Below are positions 17,930 through 27,179 of a stretch of DNA of 64,000 nucleotides, piece after piece; positions within the stretch are counted from its first letter, which is position 1, and every line of letters starts with the position of its first letter. The notes under the pieces are model-generated. The model was not told the origin of the DNA, made no database searches, and saw only the letters and a program-made list of their open reading frames with translations. Source of the DNA: Sva-07 sp963752815. Lineage in GTDB: Bacteria > Actinomycetota > Acidimicrobiia > Acidimicrobiales > Ilumatobacteraceae. A program made the position numbers and the translations under genes. The DNA is taken from positions 496,001 to 560,000 of the forward strand of contig CAVVZI010000015.1 of NCBI GenBank assembly GCA_963752815.1. The letters run 5' to 3'.

Positions 17930-19741
17930 ATGAACGACAGTTACGACGAACTCCCGCAACCCACCTCCGCTCCAGCCGACACGTCGCTCCCCGACCCCAC
18001 CGTCGCACTGCTCGAGGCCGGATTCGCTGCCCTCGGACTCCGCCCCGAATTGCTCACGGCGCTCGCCGACCTCGGCTACGAGGAGCCCACGCCGATCCAG
18101 CGGGAGACCATCCCGCACCTGATCGCCGGCCGCGACCTGCTCGGGCAGGCCGCGACGGGCACCGGCAAGACGGCGGCGTTCGCCCTCCCGGCACTGCAGC
18201 GCATCGACACCAGCCGCCGCGCCGAGCCGTCGGTGCTCGTACTGGTGCCGACGCGCGAGCTGGCGGTGCAGGTGAGCGAGGCGATGTTCAAGTACGGCAA
18301 GGAACTCGGCATCAAGGTGGTGCCGGTCTTCGGCGGCCAGCCGATCCAGCGCCAGCTGCAGTTGCTCGATCGGGGCGTCCACGTCGTCGTGGCCACCCCG
18401 GGCCGCGCCATCGACCACATCGGGCGGGGCTCGCTGAAGCTCGACGCGATCCGCACGGTGATCCTCGACGAGGCCGACGAGATGCTCGACATGGGCTTCA
18501 CCGACGACATCGAGTCGATCCTCCAGAGCACGCCGGACGATCGCCAGACCGTGCTGTTCTCGGCGACGCTCCCGCACCGGATCAACGCGATCGCCAAGCG
18601 CTACCAGACCGATCCGGTGAAGATCAAGATCGGTCGCTCGGAGGCCGAGTCGGGCGAGAAGGCGCTCGTCCGCCAGACCGTCTACTGGGTGCAGCGGGCG
18701 CACAAGGCCCACGCCCTCGGCCGCATCCTCGACATCGAGGCGCCGCAGTCCGCACTCGTGTTCTGCCGCACGCGCACCGAGGTCGACCAGCTCACCGAGA
18801 CGATGAACGGACGCGGCTACCGCGCCGAGGCGTTGCACGGCGGGATGGACCAGAGCCAGCGCGACCGCGTGATGGCCCGCCTCCGCGACGGCACGGCCGA
18901 ACTCCTCGTGGCCACCGACGTCGCCGCCCGCGGGCTCGACGTCGACACGCTCACCCACGTCGTCAACTACGACGTCCCGTCGGCAGCCGAGAGCTACGTG
19001 CACCGCATCGGTCGTGTCGGACGGGCCGGGCGGGAGGGCACGGCGATCACGCTGGCCGAGCCGCGCGAGCGTCGCCAGCTCGAGAACATCGAGCGGTTGA
19101 CGAAGCAGACGATCACCGTGGCGAGGGTGCCGTCGGTCGCCGATCTGCGCTCACGCCAGATCGAGCTCACCGTCGGCCAGATCCGCGAGTCGCTGACGTC
19201 GCCCGACCTCGAGGACTACAACTCGATCCTCCACGCCCTCGCCGGCGAGGACAGCGACCGGAACATCGCGCTCGCCGCGATCAAGATCGTCCACGCCGAG
19301 CGCGGCGCCATGATGGACGAGCGCGAGATCCCCGACGCGTCCGAGCGCTTCCGCAACGACGCCAAGAAGGGTGACCGCAAGAACTACGAAGGCAAGTCGT
19401 ACGACGGCAAGTCGTACGACGGCAAGAAGAAGTTCGACAAGGGCGGCGGCAAGGGCAAGCACGGCGACCGTGCCGAGCGTGGAGCGAAGCCACAGTCGAA
19501 CGGCGACACCGAGTTCGTCTACGTGAGCCTGGGCCGCAAGGGCGGCGTGCGCCCCGGCGACCTCGTCGGCGCGATCGCCAACGAGACCGGACTGTCGGGC
19601 CGCGAGATCGGCCCGATCCGGATCACCGAGAACTTCTCGGTCGTCGGGGTTCCGGCCGGATCGGTCGACAGCGTCGTGTCGGCGATGAGCAACGCGACGA
19701 TGCGGGGCAAGAAGGCCAAGGTCCGCCGCTACACCGACTGA
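17930..19741 (+). CDS. DEAD-box ATP-dependent RNA helicase (DeaD/CshA type)
   Basis: The 603-residue protein has all core motifs: Q motif (GYEEPTPIQRETI), AATGTGKT (Walker A), PTRELA, DEAD (VILDEADEMLDMGF), SAT, DVAARGLD and HRIGRVGR. After the helicase core comes a Gly/Lys/Asp-rich linker with a tandem GKSYD repeat (about residues 480-525). A C-terminal DbpA-type RNA-binding domain follows (about 528-603, EFVYVSLGRKGGVRPGDLVG). Such helicases remodel rRNA and mRNA, often in the cold. The ATG at 17930 follows a leader beginning near TATCGT with only a weak purine stretch (GAGAAAG). It is convergent with dcd, 4 bases from stop to stop. Confidence 0.93.
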   Translation: MNDSYDELPQPTSAPADTSLPDPTVALLEAGFAALGLRPELLTALADLGYEEPTPIQRETIPHLIAGRDLLGQAATGTGKTAAFALPALQRIDTSRRAEPSVLVLVPTRELAVQVSEAMFKYGKELGIKVVPVFGGQPIQRQLQLLDRGVHVVVATPGRAIDHIGRGSLKLDAIRTVILDEADEMLDMGFTDDIESILQSTPDDRQTVLFSATLPHRINAIAKRYQTDPVKIKIGRSEAESGEKALVRQTVYWVQRAHKAHALGRILDIEAPQSALVFCRTRTEVDQLTETMNGRGYRAEALHGGMDQSQRDRVMARLRDGTAELLVATDVAARGLDVDTLTHVVNYDVPSAAESYVHRIGRVGRAGREGTAITLAEPRERRQLENIERLTKQTITVARVPSVADLRSRQIELTVGQIRESLTSPDLEDYNSILHALAGEDSDRNIALAAIKIVHAERGAMMDEREIPDASERFRNDAKKGDRKNYEGKSYDGKSYDGKKKFDKGGGKGKHGDRAERGAKPQSNGDTEFVYVSLGRKGGVRPGDLVGAIANETGLSGREIGPIRITENFSVVGVPAGSVDSVVSAMSNATMRGKKAKVRRYTD

Positions 19742-19745
19742 TCGG

Positions 19746-20315
19746 TCAGCGGAAGTTCTCGAAGTACCGGCTCGGCGTGGGCCCGTGCTGGCCCTGGTAC
19801 TTCGAGCCGGACGCCCCCGCACCGTACGGGTGCTCGGCGGGCGTGGTCATCGTCATGAAGCTGACCTGACCGATCTTCATGCCGGGGTAGAGCGTGATCG
19901 GCAGGCTGGCGACGTTCGCCAGCTCGAGCGTGATGTGCCCGTCGAAGCCGGCGTCGATGAAGCCGGCGGTCGAGTGGATCAGCAGGCCGAGGCGGCCGAG
20001 GCTCGACTTGCCCTCGACGCGGCCGACGAGATCGTCCGGGACGCCGATGCGTTCGAGCGTGGAACCGAGCACGAACTCGCCCGGATGGAGCATGAACGGC
20101 TCGTCGGATTCGGCGGGGATCTCGATGAGCTCGGTCAGGTTCTCCATGTCCTGCTTCACGTCGATCACGCCCTTGGTGTGGTTGCGGAACACCCGGAACA
20201 GGTTGGAGATGCGCACGTCGATCGACGACGGCTGGATCAACGATTCGTCGAGCGGTTCGATCACGATCCGACCGGCGGCGAGCTGCTCCCGCAGGGTGCG
20301 GTCGGAAAGGATCAC
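19746..20315 (-). CDS. dcd: dCTP deaminase
   Basis: The 189-residue enzyme makes dUTP from dCTP for thymidylate synthesis; in many actinobacteria the form is bifunctional and yields dUMP directly. The N-terminus is ILSDRTLREQLAAGRIVIEP. LIQPSSIDVRISNLFRVF, FVLGSTLERIGVPDDLVGRV and GKSSLGRLGLLIHSTAGFID carry the active-site residues of the dUTPase-like fold. The start is GTG at 20315, with a TAACGT box (20324-20329, minus strand) ending 9 bases upstream, so the message is likely leaderless. Which form (mono- or bifunctional) cannot be settled by eye. It is divergent from the PaiB-like gene. Confidence 0.94.
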   Translation of the reverse strand: MILSDRTLREQLAAGRIVIEPLDESLIQPSSIDVRISNLFRVFRNHTKGVIDVKQDMENLTELIEIPAESDEPFMLHPGEFVLGSTLERIGVPDDLVGRVEGKSSLGRLGLLIHSTAGFIDAGFDGHITLELANVASLPITLYPGMKIGQVSFMTMTTPAEHPYGAGASGSKYQGQHGPTPSRYFENFR

Positions 20316-20360
20316 GAATGCCCACGTTACCGATCCGGTGCCTTCACTACCGTGCGAGCC

Positions 20361-20996
20361 ATGTACCTGCCGAAGGCCAACGCCGTCGAATCCGGACCCG
20401 ACGTGCTCGAACTCCTGCGACGGGCGGGGGCAGGGCATGTGGTGTCGTTCGTCGACGGTACGTTCGACGCGACGCTGATGCCGTTCCTCGTCGACGACGA
20501 ACTCCGCGTCGTTCGCGGTCATGTCGCGCGGGCCAATCCCCAGTGGCGGACGCTCGACGGCCGGAGCGTGCTGATGGTCGTTCCGGTGACCGACGCGTAC
20601 GTGTCGCCGGCGTGGTACCCGTCGAAGCGCGAGGACCCGAAGGTCGTGCCGACGTGGAATTACGAGGTGGTCCACGTGCACGCAACGGCGGTGGTGCATG
20701 ACGATCCGGTCTGGGTCGAGCAACTTGTGCGCGACCTGACCGCCGCTCGCGAAGCGGTCCGGATCGAGCGCGCCGACGGTGCCGAAACGTGGTCGGTCGA
20801 CGACGCTCCGGGTGATTTCATCGCCCGCCAGCTCCGCGCCATCATCGGGATCGAACTGCTCGTCGACTCGATCGACGCCAAGCGCAAGCTGAGTCAGAAC
20901 CGGTCGGACGCCGACCGGGCAGGGGTGTCCGCCGCGCTCGCGAGATCGAACCACGACGGCGATCGAGCGGTGGCGCGTTCCATGCTCGCCGAGTAA
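20361..20996 (+). CDS. FMN-binding split-barrel protein of the PaiB family
   Basis: The 211-residue protein shows the PaiB pattern: MYLPKANAVESG at the start, the FMN-barrel strands FDATLMPFLVDDELRVVRGH, VARANPQWRT, SPAWYPSKRED and PTWNYEVVHVHATAVV, and the C-terminal FIARQLRAIIGIELLVDSID followed by AKRKLSQNRSDADR. PaiB relatives bind FMN or act as transcriptional regulators in Bacillus; here the biochemical role is unknown. TACCGT at 20348-20353 ends 8 bases before the ATG, predicting a leaderless mRNA. It is the last gene before tRNA-Gly. Family assignment is strong; function is not. Confidence 0.9.
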   Translation: MYLPKANAVESGPDVLELLRRAGAGHVVSFVDGTFDATLMPFLVDDELRVVRGHVARANPQWRTLDGRSVLMVVPVTDAYVSPAWYPSKREDPKVVPTWNYEVVHVHATAVVHDDPVWVEQLVRDLTAAREAVRIERADGAETWSVDDAPGDFIARQLRAIIGIELLVDSIDAKRKLSQNRSDADRAGVSAALARSNHDGDRAVARSMLAE

Positions 20997-21019
20997 CGCC
21001 GCTATCCTCGGCACTCTTC

Positions 21020-21093
21020 GCGGATGTAGTTCAATGGTAGAACATCAGCTTCCCAAGCTGAGAACGCGGGTTCGATTCCCGTCATCCGCTCCA
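21020..21093 (+). tRNA. tRNA-Gly (anticodon CCC)
   Basis: The acceptor arms GCGGATG and CATCCGC pair fully. The anticodon stem TCAGC/GCTGA encloses the loop TTCCCAA with anticodon CCC (reads GGG). The T arm contains GGTTCGATTCC. Discriminator T is followed by an encoded CCA at 21091-21093. A TATCCT box at 21003-21008 is a plausible -10. Confidence 0.93.
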
Positions 21094-21173
21094 AAACCCG
21101 GGACTCGTGACGGGCGTACGAGAACGCCGCACGACTGCTGAGTGCCTCGCCGACGTTTGCTAGACAGGCAGCT

Positions 21174-21192
21174 CGTGACCCGAGGGGTCACG
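21174..21192 (+). other. Hairpin between tRNA-Gly and the monooxygenase gene
   Basis: Perfect 8-bp stem (cgtgaccc / gggtcacg) with a 3-base loop, ending 18 bases before the TTG start at 21210 and just upstream of the Shine-Dalgarno-like gaggggagggg. It has no T tract. It may end tRNA transcription or act in the leader of the monooxygenase mRNA. Confidence 0.5.
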
Positions 21193-21209
21193 ATCGAGGG
21201 GAGGGGTCC

Positions 21210-22469
21210 TTGAAGTTCGTGTGGTTCAACCTCATGCCGTGGCCGCACATGCCCGACGACTTCCGGGAGAAGCATCGTTCGGTGTGGGTCGACATCGATC
21301 AAGCGCTGTACGACCCGGTCGAGGGTCATCGCGTGTACCACGAGTACATGGACCAGCTCGAGTACGCGGACTCGTTGGGCTACGACGGCATCGGCGTCAA
21401 CGAGCACCATCAGAACGGCTATGGCCTGATGCCGTCACCCAACATCATCGCCGCCGGGCTCGCACGCCGGACGTCGAAGGCGGCGATCTGCGTGATCGGC
21501 AACTCGATCGCGCTGTACAACCCACCGATCCGGGTGGCCGAGGAATTCGCGATGCTCGACGTGATCTCCGGGGGCCGGTTGGTCGCCGGTTTCCCGGTGG
21601 GGACGTCGATGGACACGAACTACTGCTACGGCCAGATCCCGGCGCTCACCCGGGACAGGTACGCGGAGAACCACGAGCTGATCATGCGGGCGTGGCGCGA
21701 GACGGAGCCGTTCGCGTTCGACGGGAAGTACAACCAGCTCCGATACGTGAACTGCTGGCCGAAGCCGATCCAGCAGCCGCACCCGCCGATCTACATCCCC
21801 GGCGGCGGCTCGATCGAGACGTGGGACTTCTGCGTCGAGCACGAGTACAACTACTCGTTCCTGTCGTTCGGCGGCTACCTCGCCGGTAAGGCACTGCTCG
21901 ACGGGTACTGGGACCGCGTGGCGCACCATGGCGCCGACGACTCGCCGTACCGCGCTTCGTTCGCGCAGACGATCTGCGTGGCCGACACCGACGCGGAGGC
22001 CGAGGAGCTCTACGCCGAGCACGTCCTGTACTTCTACAACCGGTGTCTCCACGTGTATCCCGGCTTCGCCGATGCCCCCGGCTACCGCACGATCAACACG
22101 CTCAAGGCCGGCGCGCTGAGCCAGCTCACCGCGGCGGCGCAACGGCAGTTCTCGTCGCTCACGTGGAAGGACCTCGTCGAGGGTGGGCACGTCATCGCCG
22201 GCTCCCCGGACACGGTGCGTGACCGCATGGAGGACATGATCACCAACCTTCGCATCGGCACGGTCTTCGGCCTGTTCCACGTCGGCAACATGCCCGACTG
22301 GAAGACGCGCTACTCGACGCAACTCTTCGCCGAGAAGGTGATGCCACGTCTCCGGAACATGTGGCCCGAGTACGAGAACGACGACCGCTGGTGGTGCAAG
22401 CCGCTCGACACCCGGCTCGACCCACTCGAGACGGTCGGCGGCCGGGCCCGTTCGGAGCTGGCGACGTGA
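21210..22469 (+). CDS. LLM-class flavin-dependent monooxygenase
   Basis: The 419-residue TIM-barrel protein resembles bacterial luciferase alpha-like oxidoreductases. GYDGIGVNEHHQNGYGLMPS, GNSIALYNPPIRVAEEFAML and GRLVAGFPVGTSMDTNYCYG are the flavin/substrate-site segments of the family. It probably uses reduced FMN and oxygen on an unknown organic substrate. The TTG start at 21210 is preceded by the strong purine run gaggggagggg, which supports it. The stop overlaps the GTG of the alpha/beta hydrolase by GTGA, so the two are coupled. This monooxygenase-plus-hydrolase pairing suggests a two-step degradation of an ester, lactone or ring product. Confidence 0.88.
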   Translation: MKFVWFNLMPWPHMPDDFREKHRSVWVDIDQALYDPVEGHRVYHEYMDQLEYADSLGYDGIGVNEHHQNGYGLMPSPNIIAAGLARRTSKAAICVIGNSIALYNPPIRVAEEFAMLDVISGGRLVAGFPVGTSMDTNYCYGQIPALTRDRYAENHELIMRAWRETEPFAFDGKYNQLRYVNCWPKPIQQPHPPIYIPGGGSIETWDFCVEHEYNYSFLSFGGYLAGKALLDGYWDRVAHHGADDSPYRASFAQTICVADTDAEAEELYAEHVLYFYNRCLHVYPGFADAPGYRTINTLKAGALSQLTAAAQRQFSSLTWKDLVEGGHVIAGSPDTVRDRMEDMITNLRIGTVFGLFHVGNMPDWKTRYSTQLFAEKVMPRLRNMWPEYENDDRWWCKPLDTRLDPLETVGGRARSELAT

Positions 22470-23281
22470 GCGCACTCGACGCCATCCAGATCGACACAGC
22501 CAAGGGCACATCGGTGCACGTGTACCAAGGTGGGTCGGGTCCCGATCTGCTGTTCCTGCACGGCGCCGGCGGTGTGCTCGGCGCCGAGGATCCGTTCCTG
22601 CTGCGCCTCGCCGAGTCGTTCACGGTGCATGCACCGGAACTCCCCGGTTACGGCGAGTCGGTCGGCGAGGAGCTGCTCGAGGACATGCTCGACTTCACCC
22701 TGCACGGCTGGGACTGCGCGGACGCGCTCGGCCTCGATCGACCGCATCTCGTCGGTCACTCGATGGGTGGGATGATCGCCGCCGAGATGGCGTCGGTCGA
22801 CAACCGACGCGCCCGATCGCTCGCACTCATCGCGCCGGCGGGCGTGTGGCTCGACGAGCATCCGATCCCCGACATCTTTGCCACGTTGCCGTTCGACCTC
22901 CCCGCCCTGCTGTTCCACGATCCTGCGGCCGGCGCGGGTGCGCTGACCGGCGGCGCTGACTTCAGCAACCCCGAAGCGCTCGTCGAGTTCTACATCCGCA
23001 ACGCCCGCCAGCTCGGCACGGCCGGCAAGCTGCTGTTCCCGATCCCGAATCGGCGACTGTCCAAGCGCATCTACCGGATGACGGCGCCGACCCTGCTCGT
23101 GTGGGGGGAGAGCGACAAGCTCATCCCGCCGGTGTACGCCGAGCGCTGGGTCGAGCTGGTGCCGACCGCCGATCTCGTCACCGTCGCCCAGGCCGGCCAC
23201 ATGGCACCGTTCGAGCAACCCGATCAGGTTGCAGCGGCGATCGAAAAGCACGTCACCGGAGGCACCGACCAGACGCCTTGA
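22466..23281 (+). CDS. Alpha/beta hydrolase
   Basis: The 271-residue enzyme has the oxyanion HGAGG motif, the nucleophile elbow GHSMGG with catalytic Ser, an Asp in LLVWGESDKLIPP and a His in AGHMAPFEQP, giving a full Ser-Asp-His triad. There is no signal peptide, so it is cytoplasmic. The GTG start overlaps the monooxygenase stop (GTGA). The likely job is hydrolysis of the monooxygenase product (ester, lactone or C-C bond). It resembles meta-cleavage-product hydrolases in layout, but the substrate is unknown. Confidence 0.88.
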   Translation: MSALDAIQIDTAKGTSVHVYQGGSGPDLLFLHGAGGVLGAEDPFLLRLAESFTVHAPELPGYGESVGEELLEDMLDFTLHGWDCADALGLDRPHLVGHSMGGMIAAEMASVDNRRARSLALIAPAGVWLDEHPIPDIFATLPFDLPALLFHDPAAGAGALTGGADFSNPEALVEFYIRNARQLGTAGKLLFPIPNRRLSKRIYRMTAPTLLVWGESDKLIPPVYAERWVELVPTADLVTVAQAGHMAPFEQPDQVAAAIEKHVTGGTDQTP

Positions 23282-23352
23282 CGGCGCCGTGGTGATGCGC
23301 CGCGTCGGCGCGCTGATGTTCAACGGCGGCCGGCGAAGGGTACGTAGAGGAC

Positions 23353-25043
23353 GTGAGGCCCGAGCGCGACCAAGTACTCGGTGGCCGCTATGTGCTGACA
23401 CGACAGATCGCCATGGGCGGGATGGGCGAGGTCTGGGAAGGGTCCGACCTCCTGCTGTCCCGGCGAGTCGCGGTCAAGATCCTCAAGGACGAGTTGCGGA
23501 CCACACCGGCGTTCATCGAGCGGTTCCGGGCGGAAGCTCGGCACGCGGCCAGTCTCGGCCATCCTGGAATCGCGACGGTCTACGACTACGGCGAGACCGG
23601 CGAAATCGCCTATCTGGTGATGGAGCTGGTCCCGGGCCTGACGCTTTCGGAGCTCCTCGTCGAGCAGCCAGCCCTGCCGACCGCAACCAAGCTGTCGATC
23701 CTGAGCCAGACCGCTGAGGCGCTCCACGCCGCGCACCGGGCCGGCGTGATCCATCGGGACGTGAAGCCGGCCAACCTCATCGTCGGTCCTGACGGGACGG
23801 TGAAGGTGACCGATTTCGGCATCGCCCGCGCGATCGGGGCGGCCCCGCTGACCGATGCCGGTCAGGTGATCGGCACGGCCCATTACATGTCGCCGGAGCA
23901 GGCGACCGGCAAACACGGTGACGTCCGCCAGCGACATCTACTCATTGGGGGTCATCGCCTACGAGATGTTCGCCGGACGACGACCGTTCGAGGCGGACAC
24001 GCCGGTCGGAATCTCCGCAGCGCACGTCCACTCACCGGTCCCTCCCCTTCCTCCGGCGGTACCTCGCGGCGTCGCCGATCTGATCGGGGAGGCGCTCGCC
24101 AAAGACCCCGCCTTGCGGCCCGCGTCGGCCGAGGTCTTCGCCGTACGGGCACGTACGCGAGATGCGCGATGGTCTCCCGGCGCCCACGCTCACGATGCCG
24201 GCGGCAGCGACCGCGACAGCGATGTCCGCGCAGCCGTCACCGGCACGCACCGGCGACGCGGGCGGTGACGGGATGGCCCCCCGTCGTGAAACAGGGCGAC
24301 CCGGGGTGACAGCGCTGCTCGTCTTCCTGGCGGTGCTCGTGCTGATCGCCGGCGGAGCGTGGTTGTTCACCACCGTTTCCGGAAATGACGTTTCGACGGA
24401 GGATTCGCTGAGTCCCGACTCGACGGCGACCACCGAGCCCTCCACTTCGACCACGGTGGCCGCGGCTGCGCCGGCGGATACCACACCGGCGACGGCGGCT
24501 CCGACCACGGCTGCTCCGACCACGGCTGCTCCGACGACGGCTGCTCCGACGACGGAACCCGCGGCCCCCACCGTTGCCGCAACGACGACTCCGCCTCCCG
24601 AGACGACGGCGGGGCCGGGACCGTCCGCCACCGTGGCGCCCCCGACCGCCGCTCCCACCACTGGCCCACCGATCACTGGCGCGCCCGTACTGACGCCGAC
24701 TCCCGCTCTGGCACCGACCGACGAGGGGGAGGTGTTGGCCTTCGTGCTCAGCTACTACGAGCAGGTCAACGGCGGTGAGTACGAAACGACCTGGCCCAAG
24801 CTGGCGCCGGAGTTTCGCGACGCCCGCAACCTCACGTTCGAGGAGTACACCCGATACTGGCGCAACACCTCGCTCGAACTCGGCGACCTGCAGTTCACGC
24901 CGGGCCCGGGCGCGGACGAGGGACGGGTGCGTTTCGCGGCGCGCTACGACACGTTCGGTCGGATCGTCGAGGAAACCGACGAGCTCACATTGCGACGCGA
25001 GCAGGACGGCCGGCTCGTCATCACGGAACAGATCATCGTGTGA
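23353..25043 (+). CDS. Receptor-like Ser/Thr protein kinase with an extracellular domain, two frameshifts
   Basis: An N-terminal Hanks-type kinase: GGRYVLTRQIAMGGMGEVWE (Gly loop), RVAVKILKDE (ATP Lys), VIHRDVKPANLIV (catalytic loop), VTDFGIARAIG (DFG) and GTAHYMSPEQA. An extra base near 23917 shifts the frame before SASDIYSLGVIAYEMFAGRR. A second, near 24145, shifts it before GHVREMRDGLPAPT. The restored protein is about 562 residues. It then has one membrane helix (VTALLVFLAVLVLIAGGAWL), a Thr/Pro/Ala linker with tandem APTTA repeats, and an outside domain of about 105 residues resembling NTF2/SnoaL folds (EVLAFVLSYYEQVNGGEYET). There are no PASTA repeats, so it is not PknB. The start is GTG at 23353. 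Confidence 0.85.
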
Positions 25044-25056
25044 CGAGTGGACCTTG

Positions 25057-25079
25057 CCACGGATTCCATCCGTCCGTGG
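25057..25079 (+). terminator. Weak hairpin downstream of the kinase gene
   Basis: A 7-bp stem (ccacgga / tccgtgg) with a 9-base loop begins 14 bases after the kinase stop. There is no T tract, so terminator function is only possible. Confidence 0.35.
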
Positions 25080-25114
25080 AGCCGGGTCCGGGCGACCGCC
25101 GATCGAACTTTGAG

Positions 25115-25175
25115 TTGAGTGCCACTCAAGATTTGCTTGACTGACACTCAATGGTTCGTTAGGGTCTCACCCTAA
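25115..25175 (+). promoter_or_regulatory. Promoter and tandem operators of the TetR gene
   Basis: Two copies of the same palindrome lie 22 bases apart centre to centre: ttgagt-gcc-actcaa at 25115-25129 (perfect) and ttgact-gac-actcaa at 25137-25151 (one mismatch). The second overlaps a -35 TTGACT (25137-25142), which lies 17 bases from a -10 TAGGGT (25160-25165). A third inverted repeat, ttagggt-ctc-accctaa (25159-25175), covers the -10 and the A of the ATG. The layout fits autorepression of a leaderless gene. Confidence 0.7.
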
Positions 25176-25774
25176 TGAAATCCGCTCGCTCCTACACCAT
25201 GACCAGCCGGGCCGATGCCGTGGCGAGTACCAAGGAGCGGATCGCGACCGCGGCGCTCGAGCTCCTGATGGAGCGACGCTTCGACGACGTGACCCTGACC
25301 GACATCGCCACCGCAGCCGGCGTCTCCCACCAGACCGTGCTCAATCACTTCGAGTCGAAGGAGGGCGTCGCGTTCGCCGCAGCCGACCTCGTCGTCGCAT
25401 CGACGAACGATGCGCGGTCCGGTGTGACCCCCGGCGACACGGTCGGAGCGGTCCGACGGCTGGTGGCCGACTACGAGCAGATGGGCGATGCCAATGCCCG
25501 CTGGGCGATGGATGTCGAGCACCTCGGGTCGCTCGCTCCGCTCATCGAGCAGGCCCGCCACTCACATCGCGCCTGGCTCGAGGCGGCGTTCGAGCCGTAC
25601 CTGCCCGCGGACGGCAAGGCGCGGCGGCGTGTGGTGAACGCGCTGCACGCGGCGACCGACGTCTACACGTGGAAGTTGTTGCGCCGCGACCTCGGCGTCA
25701 CGCGGGCCGAGACCGAGCGCACGATGGTGCGCCTCGTCGACGGCACGCTCGGTCGTCTCGACGGCGACACCTGA
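25175..25774 (+). CDS. TetR-family transcriptional regulator
   Basis: The 199-residue protein has the N-terminal helix-turn-helix at about residues 38-65 (TLTDIATAAGVSHQTVLNHF). A variable all-helical ligand/dimer domain follows, with EQARHSHRAWLEAAFEPYLP near the middle. The ATG at 25175 fits the -10 at 25160-25165 as a leaderless start; a second ATG eight codons in (MTSRADAVAS) has no Shine-Dalgarno either. The tandem palindromes upstream are probably its own operators. The glycosyltransferase 55 bases downstream, same strand, is the obvious candidate target. The ligand is unknown. Confidence 0.9.
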   Translation: MKSARSYTMTSRADAVASTKERIATAALELLMERRFDDVTLTDIATAAGVSHQTVLNHFESKEGVAFAAADLVVASTNDARSGVTPGDTVGAVRRLVADYEQMGDANARWAMDVEHLGSLAPLIEQARHSHRAWLEAAFEPYLPADGKARRRVVNALHAATDVYTWKLLRRDLGVTRAETERTMVRLVDGTLGRLDGDT

Positions 25775-25829
25775 TCACACTCGATTCAACCCCGGCGGCG
25801 CCCGCCGCCCCGTACTCCCGGAGCTAGCC

Positions 25830-27134
25830 ATGTCTGACACCTCGTCCACCGCCTCTCCTGTCCGCACCTATCTCTTCGCCCTCGTCGACGGTGGCGGAAC
25901 CGTGCCACCGGAACTCGGCGCGGTCCGTCGTCTCGTCGAGCGCGGTCACGACGTCACGGTTCTGGCCGAGGACTCGATGGCCGACGAGGTCGTCGCCACC
26001 GGCGCTGCACTCCGGCGTTGGACGACGGCGCCGAACCGTCCGACGCGGCTCGCGGACGACGATCCGACCCGCGACTGGGAATGCAAGAACCCGTTGCAGC
26101 TGTTCGACCGCCTGCTCGACCTGCAGTTCGTGGGGCCCGCCCCGGCGTATGCGAACGACGTCGACGCCGCGATCGCGGAACGTCAGCCCGATCTCGTCGT
26201 GTGTTCGATGTTCGCACTCGGGGCAATGATCGCGGCCGAAGGAGCCGGGATCCCGTTCGACATGCTGATGCCGAACATCTACCTGCTTCCCGCCGCCGGC
26301 ATGCCGCCGATGGGGCTCGGTCTGCGACCGGCACGAGGATTCGCCGGGAGGACACGCGACCGGGCCATCAACGCGCTGACCGAGCGGTCGTGGGCGAAGG
26401 GACTCCCGGCGATCAACGACCTTCGCCGCGAGCGTGGCCTGGCTCCGCTCGCCAGGCTCTGGGACCAGGCCGAGCACGCTCGCCGCAAACTGGTGATGAC
26501 GTCCACCGCCTTCGACTTCCCGGCGACGATGCCCGACAACGTGCGCTACGTCGGACCGGTGCTCGACGATCCGACGTGGGCGACCGACGACGTCTCCGCC
26601 GTCACCGCCGAGGATGTCGCCGATCAACCGTTCGTGCTCGTGGCGATGTCCTCCACGTACCAAGACCAGCAGGACTCGATCCAGCGGGTCGTCGACGCCT
26701 TGGGCGGACTTCCTGTCCGCGCCCTCGTCACCACCGGGCCGGCCATCGATCCGACCGCCATCGAACACCGGCCGAACGTGGAGGTCGTCCGATCGGCGTC
26801 GCACCAGGCGCTGTTGCCGACCGCCGCCTTGGTGGTGACGCACGGCGGCCACGGCACCGTGATCAAGTCACTCGCCGCCGGAGTGCCACTCGTGATCCTG
26901 CCCCACGGCCGTGACCAGGCCGACAATGCCGCTCGCATCGTCGCCCGCCACGCTGGGCTGAAAGTGGCCCGCACGGCGAAACCGTCCAAGGTCGCGGCGG
27001 CGATCTGCGCGGTCCTCGAAGATCCGTCGTACGCCGCCAACGCCCAGGCCCTGGGCGAGACCATCCGCCGCGACGCCGCGAGCGGCGCACTCGTGCGTGA
27101 ACTCGAAGACCTCCGTGTGACGTGCGCGATCTGA
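25830..27134 (+). CDS. Glycosyltransferase of the UGT/MGT (GT1-like) type
   Basis: The 434-residue protein is a GT-B glycosyltransferase. The N-terminal domain begins with strand-loop YLFALVDGGGTVPPELGAVR; its catalytic base is not obvious, because the usual N-terminal GHxxP is replaced by DGGGTVPPE. The donor-binding motif near residues 335-370 is VVTHGGHGTVIKSLAAGVPL, followed by VILPHGRDQADNAARI, close to the NDP-sugar signature of macrolide and natural-product glycosyltransferases. A Shine-Dalgarno-like CGGAG precedes the ATG. It follows the TetR gene and is probably under its control; together they suggest sugar tagging of a small molecule, possibly for detoxification. Confidence 0.88.
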   Translation: MSDTSSTASPVRTYLFALVDGGGTVPPELGAVRRLVERGHDVTVLAEDSMADEVVATGAALRRWTTAPNRPTRLADDDPTRDWECKNPLQLFDRLLDLQFVGPAPAYANDVDAAIAERQPDLVVCSMFALGAMIAAEGAGIPFDMLMPNIYLLPAAGMPPMGLGLRPARGFAGRTRDRAINALTERSWAKGLPAINDLRRERGLAPLARLWDQAEHARRKLVMTSTAFDFPATMPDNVRYVGPVLDDPTWATDDVSAVTAEDVADQPFVLVAMSSTYQDQQDSIQRVVDALGGLPVRALVTTGPAIDPTAIEHRPNVEVVRSASHQALLPTAALVVTHGGHGTVIKSLAAGVPLVILPHGRDQADNAARIVARHAGLKVARTAKPSKVAAAICAVLEDPSYAANAQALGETIRRDAASGALVRELEDLRVTCAI

Positions 27135-27179
27135 TCCGGCCACTCAGCCACCAAACCTTCGAGGTCGGACGTGTGTTCG

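Noticed and set aside
17703..18008. Alternative N-terminus for fumarase in another frame (VEEWPDALG)
   Set aside because: It hints at the missing first residues (DALWG), but joining it to the main frame needs another indel that cannot be fixed from sequence alone; the start was left at 17848.
25115..25129. A second HspR (HAIR) operator
   Set aside because: The arms resemble HAIR half-sites, but the spacer is 3 bases, not 7, and the site is paired with a second copy upstream of a TetR gene.
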